The position numbers and the translations under genes were made by a program. This document shows, piece after piece, positions 1 to 10,621 of a DNA stretch of 64,000 bases. The notes under the pieces are model-generated. The model was not told the DNA's origin. It did not search any database and saw only the letters and a program-made list of their open reading frames with translations. This DNA is from Diogma glabrata (Eukaryota; Arthropoda; Insecta; Diptera; Cylindrotomidae). The stretch covers positions 385,748,865 to 385,812,864 of the forward strand of contig OY856186.1 of the NCBI GenBank assembly GCA_963693315.1. Direction: 5' to 3'. The number at the start of each line of letters is the position of its first letter. The first letter of the stretch is position 1.

Positions 1-94
1 TTTATTTGAAAGTTTAAAATTACCTTGATGGAAATTTGCTTTACCTCTGATTTAGAGTATTGAAGTTTTACAAAAACAACGATGTCAAACTAAG

Positions 95-102
95 TATAAA
101 AG
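95..102 (+). promoter_or_regulatory. TATA box of the polymerase gene
   Basis: TATAAAAG lies 55 bases before the polymerase ATG at 157. The surrounding AAGTATAAAAG is repeated exactly before the plus-strand gene at 11,679, which suggests a shared promoter type at both ends of the element. Confidence 0.6.
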
Positions 103-156
103 CCTACCCTGTTAGAAAATTTATATTGTATTAGTTTTGTGATTCAACATTAAAAC

Positions 157-3100
157 ATGGCAAAAAAACTTCTAATGAAAAGGTTTATAACTTCTGGGGA
201 AGAAGTGGAAGAAGAGCGATTTTTAATCGATTCCGAAACGGGGAAAAATATGCAGAAGTTTAACTTGCGCAGACGCGAAATTAAATTTTCGATAAAACCT
301 GTACCAAGCTATATTGATCCAATTACTTGGATTAAAGGGGCACTCCACGATATTGTCAAATATATTACAAAAGAAGTTAGCCCAAGCGACAAAATTGGAA
401 TGACATTTTGTGGTGAAAGCTTCGAGCATCGTGGCCCTGCATGGATAAACTTTCAAACAGCAGGTGGACTGACGTTTCAGCATATTTGGGATGTGATTTC
501 AAAGGTTTTTCAAAGCAATTCCGAGGGTGAGTACTTTTAAATGAAAATGCTGAACATTTTTTTACTTTTTTCACTTTTACTTTACAGGGACAGACAAATT
601 TTGTTTGACCGCAACATATATCAATTTACCTTATGGTAAAGGTAGGAAAAAACAATTTTACAATTTTTCTGAAGAATGCAAACAACGCCGTGGTATAATA
701 ACAATAAAAAATAAAGATAACTTATGTTTAACCCGTGCCCTAGTTGTGTGCATTGCAAAAATTGATAAAGAGGTCAATTATAGACATATTTTATAAAGAT
801 GTCGGAAAAATTCAAGCGATTAAAGCTAAAGAGTTAATCCAAAAAGCAGGTGTAATTATTCCACATCAGGGGTGTGGAGTACATGAATTAAAAATATTTC
901 AAAATAATTTGACAAATTACAAAATTGTTGTCTATCAATATAACACTAGGGGTCGAATTGTGATATTTAAGGGAAATACCACAAAATATGTAAAAACCTA
1001 AATTTGTTATACCATGAAAATCATTTTAATGTGATTGGATCACTCACTGCTGCTTTTTGTACAGAATATTATTGCGGAAGTTGTCACGTTCCATTTTGGC
1101 ACAAACATGAACACAAATGTTTAAAAACTTGCCCATGTTGCTGTAATTCAACACCATGTCCAAAGAATAGTATAAATGTTAAATGTAATATCTGTAATAG
1201 AACATTTAGAGGGGAAAAATGTTTTGATTTTCACCGAGCCTCATCATCTAACTCAAAAAGTATTTGTGATATAATAAAAAAATGTTTAAATTGTTTGCAC
1301 GTTTACAAAACAGAAAGACAGCATTTTTGTAATGAATATTTTTGTAAAATTTGTCATCAACATGTACCTTCGGATCATCTTTGCTTCATTCAGCAAGATA
1401 AAAAACAGAAAAATTTTGAAAACTGCATTTATGTATTCTACGATTTAGAGACAAGACAGGAAAAAAATATTGATACACAACTAAGACAGCATATCCCTAA
1501 TTTGTGTGTTTTACAGCAAAGATGTGACATCTGTATTGACGATGAATCTCTAGTTTTTTGTCAAAAGTGTAAATTTAGACAAATAATTTTTGAAGAAAAT
1601 TATATAATCGAAAAAATGATGAATCACATTTTGAAATTAAGCGCAGAATTCCGAGAAATAATTGTCGTTGCTCATAACGGACAAGCGTTTGATCATCAGT
1701 TTATTTTAAACTATGTTTTAAATAAAACGAATGTGGAACCCAAACTAATAATGAGAGGAACGAAAATTATTTTGATGATGATCAACAATGTCAAATTTAT
1801 CGATTCACTTAATTTTTTCCCGATGGCCCTAGCAAAATTGCCAAAAGCCTTTAACTTATCTACAAAATTAAAAAAGGGGTTTTTTCCGCATTTATTTAAT
1901 AAACTGGAAAATGAAAATTATATAGGTTCTTTACCGCCTATGAAATATTTCTCCCCCGATTCAATGAAAGAAGATGAGAGAAATGAGTTTCATCAATGGT
2001 ACACCGAAAATAAAAATTGCGAATTCAACATGCGAAAAGAAATAGTTGAATACTGTAGCAACGATGTAAAGATTTTGACTGAAGCTTGTTTAAGCTTCAG
2101 AAGAATATTTTTACAAGAATGCAACATTGAACCGTTTTTAGAAGCAGCAACAATAGCCTCAGCCTGTAACCTCGTGTTCAGACGAAACTTTCTGTGTTTG
2201 AACACGATAGGTATAATTCCACGACATGGTTACAGACTAGTCGACAATCAATCCGAAATTGCTCTACAGTGGCTTGTATGGGAGCAGGACACCCGAAAAA
2301 TTAAATTTCAATATGCTGCTAGCGGGAGAGAAAAAGTGATTGGCGGTGTCAAAGTTGATGCATTTTGTGACAGCACTAAGGAAGTTTTTGAGTTTCAAGG
2401 TAATAAAACAAAATTAAAATTAAAAACTCGCTATAACACATTATTAATTTTTATTAACTTTCTAGGTTGTTTTTACCATGGTCATCCGAAGTGCATAATC
2501 CATAAAAGAGATGTATCCTTGTATAATGATTCTAACGATACTTTAAATCAAAGGTATGAAAGAACGCTGGCCAAAAATGAGTACTTAAAATCCTTTGGAT
2601 ATAAAGTAATCGAAATGTGGGAATGCGCATTTCGCGAACAAATGAAAACAAACAAAAATATGTTTTACTTAAAAAACCACCCAATAATTTTTACTGCACC
2701 ACTAAACCCTCGGGATGCATTCTATGGTGGAAGAACAGGCAATGTCTACACTCATTATAAGTGTAAAAACGGGGAGAAAATTAAATACATAGACGTCTGC
2801 TCGATGTACCCGGGGGTCTGTAAATATGGCAAATTTCCTGTTAAACACCCTAAAGTACATGTTGGCAATTCTGTGTGTTCTGGAATTGATTTACAAAAAA
2901 CGAATGGGTTGATTAAATGTAAAATATTACCACCAGAAAACCTATTTCATCCAGTTTTACCGCAAAAACCAAATAACAAATTGATGTTCTCACTCTGCCA
3001 AAGCTGCGGAGATCAAAAAAATCAAAGTGCATTTTGTTTACATTCTAACGATGAAAGGGCATTAACTGGAACATGGGTGATTGACGAAGTTTTACAGGCT

Positions 3101-4119
3101 CTCAAAAAAAACTACAAAATTTTACACATTTACGAAATCTGGGAATACGAGATTACGCAATATAACAAGGAAAGGAAAGAACAAGGACTCTTCACGGAAA
3201 TGATGAATAAGTTTATAAAAATTAAACAGGAATCTTCAGGTTTTCCGTCTAAATATCAAACAGAATTGGAAAAACAAAAGTATATTGATTCCTTTTTAAG
3301 TTCAGAAGAAGTTCAATTGGAATTTAAAAATATCAATAATAATCCTGGATTAAGGTCTTTTGCAAAATTAATTTTAAATTCTTTTTGGGGAAAATTTGGT
3401 CAGCGAGAAAACCAACAACAACAAACAACTATTGTTAACCAACCGTTTGTTTTGAATGACTTACTAACAAATCCTTCAATAGAAGTTTGTCAAATACTAC
3501 CTATTAACGAGGAAGTTATAATTGTGAGCTGGCAGTATAAAGAAGAAGCGGTAAATTCTCTATCAACAATCAATGTGTGTATAGCTGCTTACACAACAGC
3601 ACAGGCTCGACTTCATCTTTACAGCTATCTAGAAAAGATCGGTCACAGAGTTTTGTATTACGATACGGACTCAATCATTTATATAAGTCAAGAAGGAGAA
3701 TATGACCCACCTCTAGGAGAACGTATTGGTGATATGACCGATGAACTAGAATGTTACGGCCTCGGCAGCTATATATCTGAATTTGTTAGTGGTGGACCAA
3801 AAAATTACGCGTTTAAAGTTTTTTCGACTAAAGATAACTCAGAAAAGCTTGTTTGTAAAGTTAAAGGCATAAATTTAAACCATACAACATCCAAACTAAT
3901 AAATTTTGAAACGATTAAACAAGCTGTTCGATTAAACCAGCTGATCCGCAAGATTGGGAAAATATCGCTGTGGTTTCACAAAATATTAAAAGAACTAAAG
4001 ATCATGAGGTTCATACAGTAACTGAAACAAAAAGATACCAACCGAAATCAGAAAAACGTCGATTTCTGAAAGACCATAGTTCCGTACCGTTTGGATACAA
4101 AAGTTCTAAATTTGTGTAA
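157..4119 (+). pseudogene. Polinton protein-primed family B DNA polymerase, spliced, with frameshifts
   Basis: This gene replicates the element. Exonuclease motifs are visible as FYDLET, HNGQAFDHQF and CSNDVKIL; polymerase motif A as DVCSMYP, motif B as KLILNSFWGKFG and motif C as YYDTDS. A Cys/His-rich segment precedes the exonuclease, and a VSR-like nuclease insert (FQG/CFYHGH to MWECAF) lies between exonuclease and polymerase domains. Two GT-AG introns fit: 527-587, and 2400-2465, which is in frame and open. Frame changes near 770, 1,000 and 3,940 break the gene. After the last one the true C-terminus runs to the TAA at 4,117-4,119. All catalytic motifs remain, so the decay is recent or the shifts are sequencing errors. 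Confidence 0.92.
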
Positions 4120-4397
4120 ACTACGATTATTACACAACATAAAGGTAAAACAGAAGTCAATTTTAGTCGGAGTAACAAATATTCAGTTTTTTAGTTTTAA
4201 GCAATTTTGTAGCTTATGTAAACATAAAATAAAGGTCGGGTTTTTTTCATATTTTTCGAGGCGTAAAACAAAAGTTTTAGTGAGTTTTTCTTTAATAATT
4301 TCAAGTAAACGAAAACTTATTTATTTCCAGTAAAAAACGAGGAATTATTTTATACAAATTTATTAATACTTAATTTAGCAAAATGTTTTCAGAAGTT
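4120..4397. other. Intergenic spacer between convergent polymerase and integrase
   Basis: AT-rich, about 280 bases. The only open frame, on plus, is low-complexity and has no recognisable features. I see no gene here; it probably holds the 3' ends of the two converging transcripts. Confidence 0.5.
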
Positions 4398-5318
4398 CTA
4401 AATTATATTGTTTTTATCTACCCAGGAATTGTGCGATTTATCAAATCCTAACCATTTGACATAAACTTTATTCCCCTTTCTTTTTAAAACCTGCTCGACA
4501 AGATAGGTATCAGAAAATTTTACAGGTGTTAGTTCTGTTTCATAAAATCCACCGGAAATTGGAGTGCTGGTATAATCGACTAAGTTATACGTAATCGGAT
4601 ATGTATTTCTAACTTTAACCACTTTAAAAATTTCTGTTGACCAGTTTGGTTGATAGCCTTTTTCAAAGTTTCCTTTATTTTTACTGACTCTTACATTATC
4701 TCCTATCTTAAATTTAGCTTTTTGAAAAATTTTTGGATGCATGTATACACTTCTAAGTATTGATTTTTCATTTTTCTTTGAAACATTTTCTGGGGGTAAT
4801 TTGATTGTTCTATGCGGTGTTGAATTATAGTTTTTTAACAATGATTGTAAAATTGAGATCCATTTGTAATTCCCCTGTAAACTGAAATTTTTCCACATCA
4901 TGCTTTTCAAAGTTCGATTAAAACGTTCCACGATAGATGCCTTACGCTCTGAGAATGTATGATAATGATTAATTTTATTTTTCAGCACATATTGTTTAAA
5001 CTGTCTGTTGAAAAACTCTTTGCCTTGGTCTGAATGAATATTTTTTGGGGAATCCTTTGCTTGCTTGATAATATTTTCAAGTGCTCGTACAACATCTTCA
5101 GCAGTTTTACGTTTGACAGGTTCAGCATAAGCGTATTTGGAAAAAGTATCAATCACCGTCAATAAATATTTGAAACCTTTATTAAATTTGGCATAAGGAA
5201 TCATTTCGACTAAATCAATTTGCCAAGTATCATTCAAACCCTTTTGAATGAACTTTCTCCTACGAAAATTTTTTCTAAGTGGCCTGTGTAGCTCTGAAAC
5301 AATTTGTGCTCGTGACAT
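4398..5318 (-). CDS. Polinton integrase (rve/DDE) with C-terminal chromodomain
   Basis: Retrovirus-type integrase that inserts the element. The catalytic triad is visible as the D in WQIDLVEM, the D in HSDQGKEFF and the E in SIVERFNR; about 33 residues separate the last two. The C-terminal chromodomain includes YLVEQVLKRKGNKVYVKWLG, which may direct integration to marked chromatin (inference from chromoviruses). I chose the ATG at 5,318 (MSRAQIV) over an upstream in-frame GTG, because the TATA palindrome at 5,355-5,364 then gives a plausible leader. The frame is intact, about 306 residues. No N-terminal HHCC zinc finger is visible. Confidence 0.93.
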   Translation of the reverse strand: MSRAQIVSELHRPLRKNFRRRKFIQKGLNDTWQIDLVEMIPYAKFNKGFKYLLTVIDTFSKYAYAEPVKRKTAEDVVRALENIIKQAKDSPKNIHSDQGKEFFNRQFKQYVLKNKINHYHTFSERKASIVERFNRTLKSMMWKNFSLQGNYKWISILQSLLKNYNSTPHRTIKLPPENVSKKNEKSILRSVYMHPKIFQKAKFKIGDNVRVSKNKGNFEKGYQPNWSTEIFKVVKVRNTYPITYNLVDYTSTPISGGFYETELTPVKFSDTYLVEQVLKRKGNKVYVKWLGFDKSHNSWVDKNNII

Positions 5319-5354
5319 CCTATACACAATATACACAATATTTAGTTTCTCTTT

Positions 5355-5364
5355 CTATATATAG
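5355..5364. promoter_or_regulatory. Palindromic TATA box between integrase and acidic-protein genes
   Basis: CTATATATAG reads identically on both strands. It stands 37 bases before the integrase ATG (minus) and 84 bases before the acidic-protein ATG (plus), so one site could serve both divergent genes. Confidence 0.5.
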
Positions 5365-5447
5365 AGGCAACTGATTCTGAAAAGTTGTACATAATAGCTA
5401 AATTTTTGTAGAAATCCTCAGTCTCCCTACAGAAATCAACTTTTAAT

Positions 5448-5768
5448 ATGGAAGCTGATTCGACTTTGTTTCCGTTTACCAACGAAAGTAATGAAAATTA
5501 TTTTTTAAATAAAATTACACAAGAAAACCAAATTAGTTCAACCACGAATGATTATGATGTTGACGAGGTGACCTCATCTTTTCAAGAATTTATACCACCA
5601 CCATCACCACCGCAATTACTTGAAGAGGAGGAAGAAGAGGAATGGCAGGACGGGCAAAACTGGTTTGACTCTCAAACAGATGATCTGCAGGTTAACGAAG
5701 AACAAAATATCGAAGTCGAGCAAGAAGGATATTTCGAATGGTTTTTTAGTAACATTATAGATAGATAA
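5448..5768 (+). CDS. Small acidic Polinton protein, unknown function
   Basis: 106 residues. The centre has a proline run (IPPPSPPQLL) followed by seven glutamates, and the C-terminus ends in an aromatic cluster (EWFFSNII). It is very acidic, with no predicted membrane segment or recognised domain. It is the only plus-strand gene in the middle of the element and shares a TATA region with the integrase. I do not recognise the family. An acidic transactivator or host-interaction protein is possible but unsupported. The proline motif resembles viral late-domain or SH3-binding motifs, which is not evidence of function. Confidence 0.6.
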   Translation: MEADSTLFPFTNESNENYFLNKITQENQISSTTNDYDVDEVTSSFQEFIPPPSPPQLLEEEEEEEWQDGQNWFDSQTDDLQVNEEQNIEVEQEGYFEWFFSNIIDR

Positions 5769-5802
5769 AAATAAAAATAAAATAAATAAAAGGCAATTGT
5801 TT

Positions 5803-6345
5803 TTATTTTCGTACAATTTTGCGTAGTTTATTGTTTAATATTACAGGTATCTCGAAAAATAATCTAGAAAAATTACACTGCACATTGATCCGTTGCTTTG
5901 GGATGTTAATTTCTTCATGCAACTTTTCCACTTGTTTTTCTTCACAGGTTTTTATGTATTTTTCAACATACGCTCTTACATTTTGTTCGGAATTTTTATA
6001 GTGAATCATTACAGCTTGAAGAAAATCAACAAGGTTGTTAAATATATCGGCCTCTTCTCTGTTGACACTAAGAGTTTGACTACGAATAGCTTGAATTCCT
6101 GCTTGTAAACATAATTTGGTATTTTTTATTGTTCGACTGCACAGCAGCTTTTTGTATAGATGGTAAAATTCACACCAATCACGATATTTCAGAACAATTA
6201 CTTCTTTTCCATTACGATGGAATATGGTTGTGGCTTCAAATGATTCCCCCGTAAAACCAACAGAAATTCTAAAGGTCTGGTTTTTATTAAGAAAGTATGT
6301 ATAGTTTAATAATAAAGACATCGTGTTTTCATGTCGAATTTCCAT
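5803..6345 (-). CDS. Polinton protein of unknown function, 180 residues
   Basis: The frame is intact from ATG 6,345. The N-terminal half (LLNYTYFL, FRISVGFTGESFEATTIF) looks like beta strands; the C-terminal half is helical and charged, with EKYIKTCEEKQVEKLHEE. It overlaps the end of the broken protease gene by 17 bases, consistent with compact viral organisation. I recognise no catalytic motif. An accessory virion or replication protein is possible, but position is the only evidence. Confidence 0.6.
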   Translation of the reverse strand: MEIRHENTMSLLLNYTYFLNKNQTFRISVGFTGESFEATTIFHRNGKEVIVLKYRDWCEFYHLYKKLLCSRTIKNTKLCLQAGIQAIRSQTLSVNREEADIFNNLVDFLQAVMIHYKNSEQNVRAYVEKYIKTCEEKQVEKLHEEINIPKQRINVQCNFSRLFFEIPVILNNKLRKIVRK

Positions 6346-6834
6346 TTCTTTTTAACTTTCCTCTAACTCTCGGGTTACAAGACTGTAAAAAGTTGTATTT
6401 TCCAAATATTTTATGAAATAGTTTTAAAATCAACCTGTCATTTTCAATATGATTTACTTTACTGAATTGGTTCAAAAAACTTTTCATACTTAAACCAAAA
6501 CATCTAAACCAAACGTAAACACAACAATATTGCCCGCATACATCTGTAAAATTACTTTGCAACTGTTTATCATTAAAAATTAAACAATGATTCTTCAAAT
6601 ATCAGGTTTAGTTGGTTTCTGCCCAAAAGAATCAAAGTATTCTATACACCCCTTTTTAGGAATATAAATAGCTAACCAGTGTGTTCCAGGGTCCTTAGCC
6701 TTATCCGTGTTGACGATTAAAAGAGATGGTTTTTCTTTTACTTTTGGAATTCTATCCAGAGCGAACACCCCCTTAAATTTTTTGTTTGTACGCTGGTTAC
6801 ATTTTAAAATGTTAGTTATTTCTAAAGTGTTCAT
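6329..6834 (-). pseudogene. Adenain/Ulp1-like cysteine protease (virion maturation), one frameshift
   Basis: Maturation protease of the Polinton virion. The catalytic His is in GTHWLAIY (residue 52), the acidic residue is in EYFDSFG (residue 68), and the nucleophilic Cys is in VCGQYCC. The His/Asp part and the Cys part lie in different frames. The first frame stops at TGA 6,595-6,597, and the second resumes across that point in the next frame, fitting a one-base deletion near 6,598. The ATG overlaps the stop of the upstream gene (ATGA, 6,831-6,834). Nothing else in the domain appears damaged. Confidence 0.88.
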
Positions 6835-7175
6835 AAAATAAATTGACTCAGATCAAGAAGTTTATGAACTTTGCTCGCTTCCTTTACATAATTTACTAAA
6901 AACTCTTTTTTAATTAGTTTGTTGGTAATAATTATATCAAAACTTTCTAATATTTGTTTAAACTCTTTAGTTATATTTTCGTTAGTCACAGTTCCAAAAG
7001 AATAATTTTCAATATTTTGATTTGTTAGCTCTTTTGTTGGAAACTTGTAAGTAAACTCTTTTACGAACTTCTTACAAGGCTCTTTAAATCCTACTATACT
7101 AATTTCTTTCACAAACAAACTGTTTTTGTCGTTACAACAAAATGTAACATCGACAAGTGCACAGGATGAAGACAT
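6831..7175 (-). CDS. Small Polinton protein with a 'VD..F...VKE' domain
   Basis: 114 residues from ATG 7,175, overlapping the protease start by four bases, so the two are probably co-transcribed. The N-terminus reads LVDVTFCC then LFVKEISIVGF, followed by FTYKFP. The same order (VDLQFL, FVKELALL, YHFKPPY) begins the plus-strand gene at 11,679, so the two are probably distant paralogues. The conserved D near the start and the KE pair suggest, but do not prove, an RNase-H-like/DEDD nuclease fold. It is shorter than the second copy and lacks its C-terminal part. Confidence 0.6.
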   Translation of the reverse strand: MSSSCALVDVTFCCNDKNSLFVKEISIVGFKEPCKKFVKEFTYKFPTKELTNQNIENYSFGTVTNENITKEFKQILESFDIIITNKLIKKEFLVNYVKEASKVHKLLDLSQFIL

Positions 7176-7208
7176 GATGTAAAATATTTAGACTCACGCT
7201 TTTTCATC

Positions 7209-7218
7209 CTATTTATAG
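7209..7218 (-). promoter_or_regulatory. TATA box upstream of the small gene/protease pair
   Basis: On minus the motif reads CCTATAAATAG and lies about 35 bases before the ATG at 7,175. It overlaps the 3' end of the capsid gene. Confidence 0.4.
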
Positions 7219-8488
7219 GTTTGTGAATATATTTCGATTTTTATCGATTTGAATGTTTGCATCAAATTCCCCATAAACAATTGCAGTTAATGTGGACGGC
7301 AATGGTTTTGATAACTTTGCTTCAATTCTAACAGTTCCTTGATTAAGTAGACCTTGGCACATTTCATTCCCTGATGCATCGGGGGTTAAATCGAAAGCAA
7401 GTAAAAAAAATCCATTGCTAAACATTGTTTTTGTTATTTGATGACCTTTATCATTATGGAATATCCCTGTTCCTTGAAAAAGTGTGTTGTAGGCTCTGGT
7501 ATAACAATTATATTCATCAGAGAAACTAGTTTCAATTGCTGTATTAGGTATCTGTACCCCATTCACATTCAACGAAAATTGAGAAATATCAAAATGTTTA
7601 AAATTGTACGGGTTTTTTGATCTTTTTCCTGAATAACCAATATTTTCGGTCATACAAAAGATGATTGTAGTCGGCAATTGACCAATGAAAACGTTGTCGA
7701 GCGATATGGATGATGTATTCATAGGAAGAGTATAGGTTTTTACTTCCACACGTTTATAACTATATATAGCATTCTTTTTTTCCAAAACAGCGTTATGTGC
7801 TAATAGTTACATGTCTCATAAACAATGTTGCTTCTAAAATTTTCAATTGAGATTCATCGGTATCGTCAGAAAAAAAATAGAATTCTGGTTTTTCTAGTGT
7901 TAGTGTAATTCGAACATCCACGTTGTTTATAAGTAAGGTAGGCTGGTTAAACATATCTACATGTAGTTTACCCATTAGCTCAACAACATTATACAATTTT
8001 TGACGGTCTTTCGATCCAGAATTATTAGATTTTTCTATGTTCGCCTTATCTAATGTCCACCCTGAGCACTCTAAATGTGTGGTAGCAGCATCATTACCAT
8101 AATTTAATAGCGATTCAATATATGCTCTATAGTGATAATTTCCGTCTGATGGTGTTATATTTTTCCCGTTTAATTGAATATTACATTGTTTTATTAGAGA
8201 ATGTAAAAGATTGTTAACTACACTTGGCTGTGATAGTTCTTTTCCGTCTGCCCCTTTATCATTATTCCATAACCCTCCATCTTTTTTCAAAATCCGTATT
8301 TTCAATCTTAAATATGTAGAAGATAAGTCACTATATGTATCTCCATGACCTAATGAAACAAATTCTTTTACCGATGGTTTATCTAATGAGGCTATAGGGT
8401 TGTAAGGAACCTCTTCGGATCGTAGAATACTTGATTGAATAGGTTGTGCTTTAAATATATCCAATTCAGATTTCATACATTCCACCAT
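7213..8488 (-). pseudogene. Major capsid protein (double jelly roll), split by a frameshift
   Basis: Forms the icosahedral shell of the Polinton virion. The first part (8,488 to 7,793, 231 codons) has SLGHGDTYSDLSSTYLRLKI and QCNIQLNGKNI, typical of the first jelly roll. The second part (about 7,791 to 7,213) carries KRVEVKTYTLP, VFIGQLPT and NPYNFKHFDIS of the second. The first frame ends in TAA at 7,793-7,795 and the second frame is shifted relative to it. The join lacks some residues usual for the family, so a small deletion is likely. It is followed directly by the 6,831-7,175 gene and preceded two bases away by the core protein. Confidence 0.92.
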
Positions 8489-8490
8489 AA

Positions 8491-8940
8491 TTAATCAAAA
8501 ATATCTTTTTCTTTCTTACGCCTACTAACTTTACGTCGTTTCGAGGTAAAATAATTTAAATTTTTGATCGACGGCTTATTTATAACTTTTCTTTTCCTTT
8601 TTCCCGACCCATACATTTCATTGAGTTTTTGAACTGCCCCGCGTCTTACACTTTTGACAATCTCTTTACCGCGATCTTGCAGAACTTCCTTAATATTTGC
8701 ACCGGATACAATATCTGATAAAGCACTTATACCAGAGTTTACAACCTGCTTTTTTAGTAAATCAGCCCCCGAAGAAAATATTGGTTTCAAATACTTGAAA
8801 AGTCCCCCCAAAAAAATACCTAGGCCACGTCCTCGTTGATATGGTACAGTCGAATGTACCAACGGACCAATATCCTCAATGCCTTTCCCCGTTTGACTCA
8901 AATAGTATCTGTAATATACTCCTTCCATAATGCTTTTCAT
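8491..8940 (-). CDS. Basic virion core / maturation-substrate protein (PX-like)
   Basis: 149 residues. A short N-terminal peptide contains GKGIED and QRGRGLG, resembling adenain cleavage sites (G-X-G type). A hydrophobic stretch IFLGGLFKYLKPIF follows, then a helical region and a strongly basic tail (GSGKRKRK, FTSKRRKVSRRKKEK). This matches the adenovirus-like core/membrane-lytic proteins of Polintons and adintoviruses. It probably binds DNA inside the capsid and is processed by the neighbouring protease. The frame is intact. Start is ATG 8,940, or ATG 8,928 four codons later. Confidence 0.82.
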   Translation of the reverse strand: MKSIMEGVYYRYYLSQTGKGIEDIGPLVHSTVPYQRGRGLGIFLGGLFKYLKPIFSSGADLLKKQVVNSGISALSDIVSGANIKEVLQDRGKEIVKSVRRGAVQKLNEMYGSGKRKRKVINKPSIKNLNYFTSKRRKVSRRKKEKDIFD

Positions 8941-8972
8941 AAAACACTAAATTGTTTAATAGAATCCCCCTT

Positions 8973-9911
8973 TTATTTATATACTTTTTTAAAATGTAAT
9001 ACAATTTTTGTAGGAATACTACTTGTTGCAAAATTAATTTTGCTACTATATTTATCACAGATTAGAATAGAAATATTATCAAAAAAATTTTTCTCAACAG
9101 CAAAATATTGTATATTTATAATTTCTTTTTCCATTCCTTCAAATGCATTTTTTGTGTTTATCGTTCTTAAACATCTCACAGTGCTATCACCCACCATATT
9201 TGGTTCAATAATATCGGTATAGACAAAAAGCATTTCTGGTTTAATTACGGGTGTCATAGGTAAATATTGCAGAAATGTTTTAAATAAATCTAAGAGTCTT
9301 GACTTATGCTTTTTAAAATCTTTAATTTTTACAGTTATCTGATCAAAACATGATTTCAGTAACTCTTCGAGTGAGTAGCTATGATCTGCCTTTAATTTTA
9401 GCTCAAGTGGTGGTTGATTTATACATATTTTAATAAATTCATTTGCTTCAGGTAGTTGTTTTTCTAATGATGTTGGTGAAGGTGCAGCCACGTAATTGGA
9501 ATCCAAAGATATAAAATCATATATCCGCCAAATTAGTTCACGCTCAACCTCTTTTCTTGAGTAGCCATCAAATGGGTGTATATTCTGAATAAGAGTTGGT
9601 AACAAAAAAGATTTCCAATCACACAAATATTCTTCCGTGTTATGTGGAATGTACGTCGTCCCAATTCCAACCAAGTGTTCGGAATTACCTCCTATAAAAA
9701 CTTTTGTACCAATGTGCCAGTTTTTTCCGTATTTATTTGGTTGAAAATCGTTTAAGTAAATCTCCGACAGACCAACTTTCCAGTTTGTACCGCTGATTGG
9801 TTTATGTAAATTATTTGTAAAAGCTGATAAAGTATTATCAGGATAGTAATTCATTGAGTTATCACTGAGTAAAGTAACATAAAATTCATCTTTTAGGTGT
9901 ATATCGCCCAT
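8973..9911 (-). CDS. Penton-like minor capsid protein (single jelly roll)
   Basis: 312 residues, intact. The N-terminal strand FYVTLLSDNSMNYYPDNT and WKVGLSEIYLNDF, and the C-terminal block FVYTDIIEPNMVGDS plus KNFFDNISILI, are typical of Polinton/adintovirus penton proteins that occupy capsid vertices. The penton gene overlaps the upstream 242-residue gene by 19 bases. An AT-rich TATA-like run (about 8,971-8,982, minus) near its end may serve the core-protein gene. Confidence 0.88.
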   Translation of the reverse strand: MGDIHLKDEFYVTLLSDNSMNYYPDNTLSAFTNNLHKPISGTNWKVGLSEIYLNDFQPNKYGKNWHIGTKVFIGGNSEHLVGIGTTYIPHNTEEYLCDWKSFLLPTLIQNIHPFDGYSRKEVERELIWRIYDFISLDSNYVAAPSPTSLEKQLPEANEFIKICINQPPLELKLKADHSYSLEELLKSCFDQITVKIKDFKKHKSRLLDLFKTFLQYLPMTPVIKPEMLFVYTDIIEPNMVGDSTVRCLRTINTKNAFEGMEKEIINIQYFAVEKNFFDNISILICDKYSSKINFATSSIPTKIVLHFKKVYK

Positions 9912-10621
9912 GTTTTCTTACGTTTTGGAAAATTAATTTTTGTTTGACTGTCACCCGCTTTAGCTGGTCGTAAAATTCGTTTTGAAGGTGTTGTAAATTT
10001 CTCGCTATTTATATGCTTTTCTTTCTTTTCTGGTGGACTGTCAAGAGGAACCGTTATAACGTCTCCAGACTCGGTTTCAAATGTTTGATAATTTTGATTT
10101 GGAGTTAATTTTCGTTTTCTTAAACGCTCACCAATTGATGTGGCAGATAGTGCTTTTGCGAAAATTTTGTCTTGAACGTCTTCATCAAGTTCACTGTCAG
10201 ACTGTGTTGTTTCTTTAAAAATATTTTCCTGGACACGTTTATCAAATACTTCATCATCTTCATTCTCATATATTTCTTCTTCAGGAAACTGCATTTCAAA
10301 ATTTCTTTTACCGACAACATCTGTTTGAGTGTCTGTCGCTCTAAATATGGGTTTTGTACGGAAACGTGTTTGGGTACTTTTTGGTTCCATGATTTTAATT
10401 TTTTTCTCTTCAATTTTAGATAACAATCTTTTTTTGTTTCTAATTTTAAATAGGTTCTGACGATACAAATACCACTTCTGAATATCGGACAAATTTTTGT
10501 TTAATAAAATGTTTTTCATCTTTTTATCCAACTCGTTGAGTTCAACGTCTGAATTTTGCTTTAGTTTTTCATATATTTCAGGTTTTAATATTATCATTTT
10601 GTTAAATGTTGTATTATTCAT
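9893..10621 (-). CDS. Polinton minor virion protein, charged, coiled-coil N-terminus
   Basis: 242 residues. The N-terminal 75 residues form a charged helical region starting MIILKPEIYEKLKQ, similar to the conserved 'I/LxPEEVY' segment of a Polinton protein found between penton and ATPase. The middle is acidic (PEEEIYENEDDEVFDKR), and the C-terminus is basic and proline-rich. It overlaps both neighbours. A scaffold or tegument role is inferred only from position and composition. Confidence 0.65.
   Translation of the reverse strand: MNNTTFNKMIILKPEIYEKLKQNSDVELNELDKKMKNILLNKNLSDIQKWYLYRQNLFKIRNKKRLLSKIEEKKIKIMEPKSTQTRFRTKPIFRATDTQTDVVGKRNFEMQFPEEEIYENEDDEVFDKRVQENIFKETTQSDSELDEDVQDKIFAKALSATSIGERLRKRKLTPNQNYQTFETESGDVITVPLDSPPEKKEKHINSEKFTTPSKRILRPAKAGDSQTKINFPKRKKTWAIYT

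Noticed and set aside
4091..4333. 80-codon plus-strand frame after the polymerase
   Set aside because: Low complexity, overlaps the true polymerase C-terminus in another frame, no homology features.
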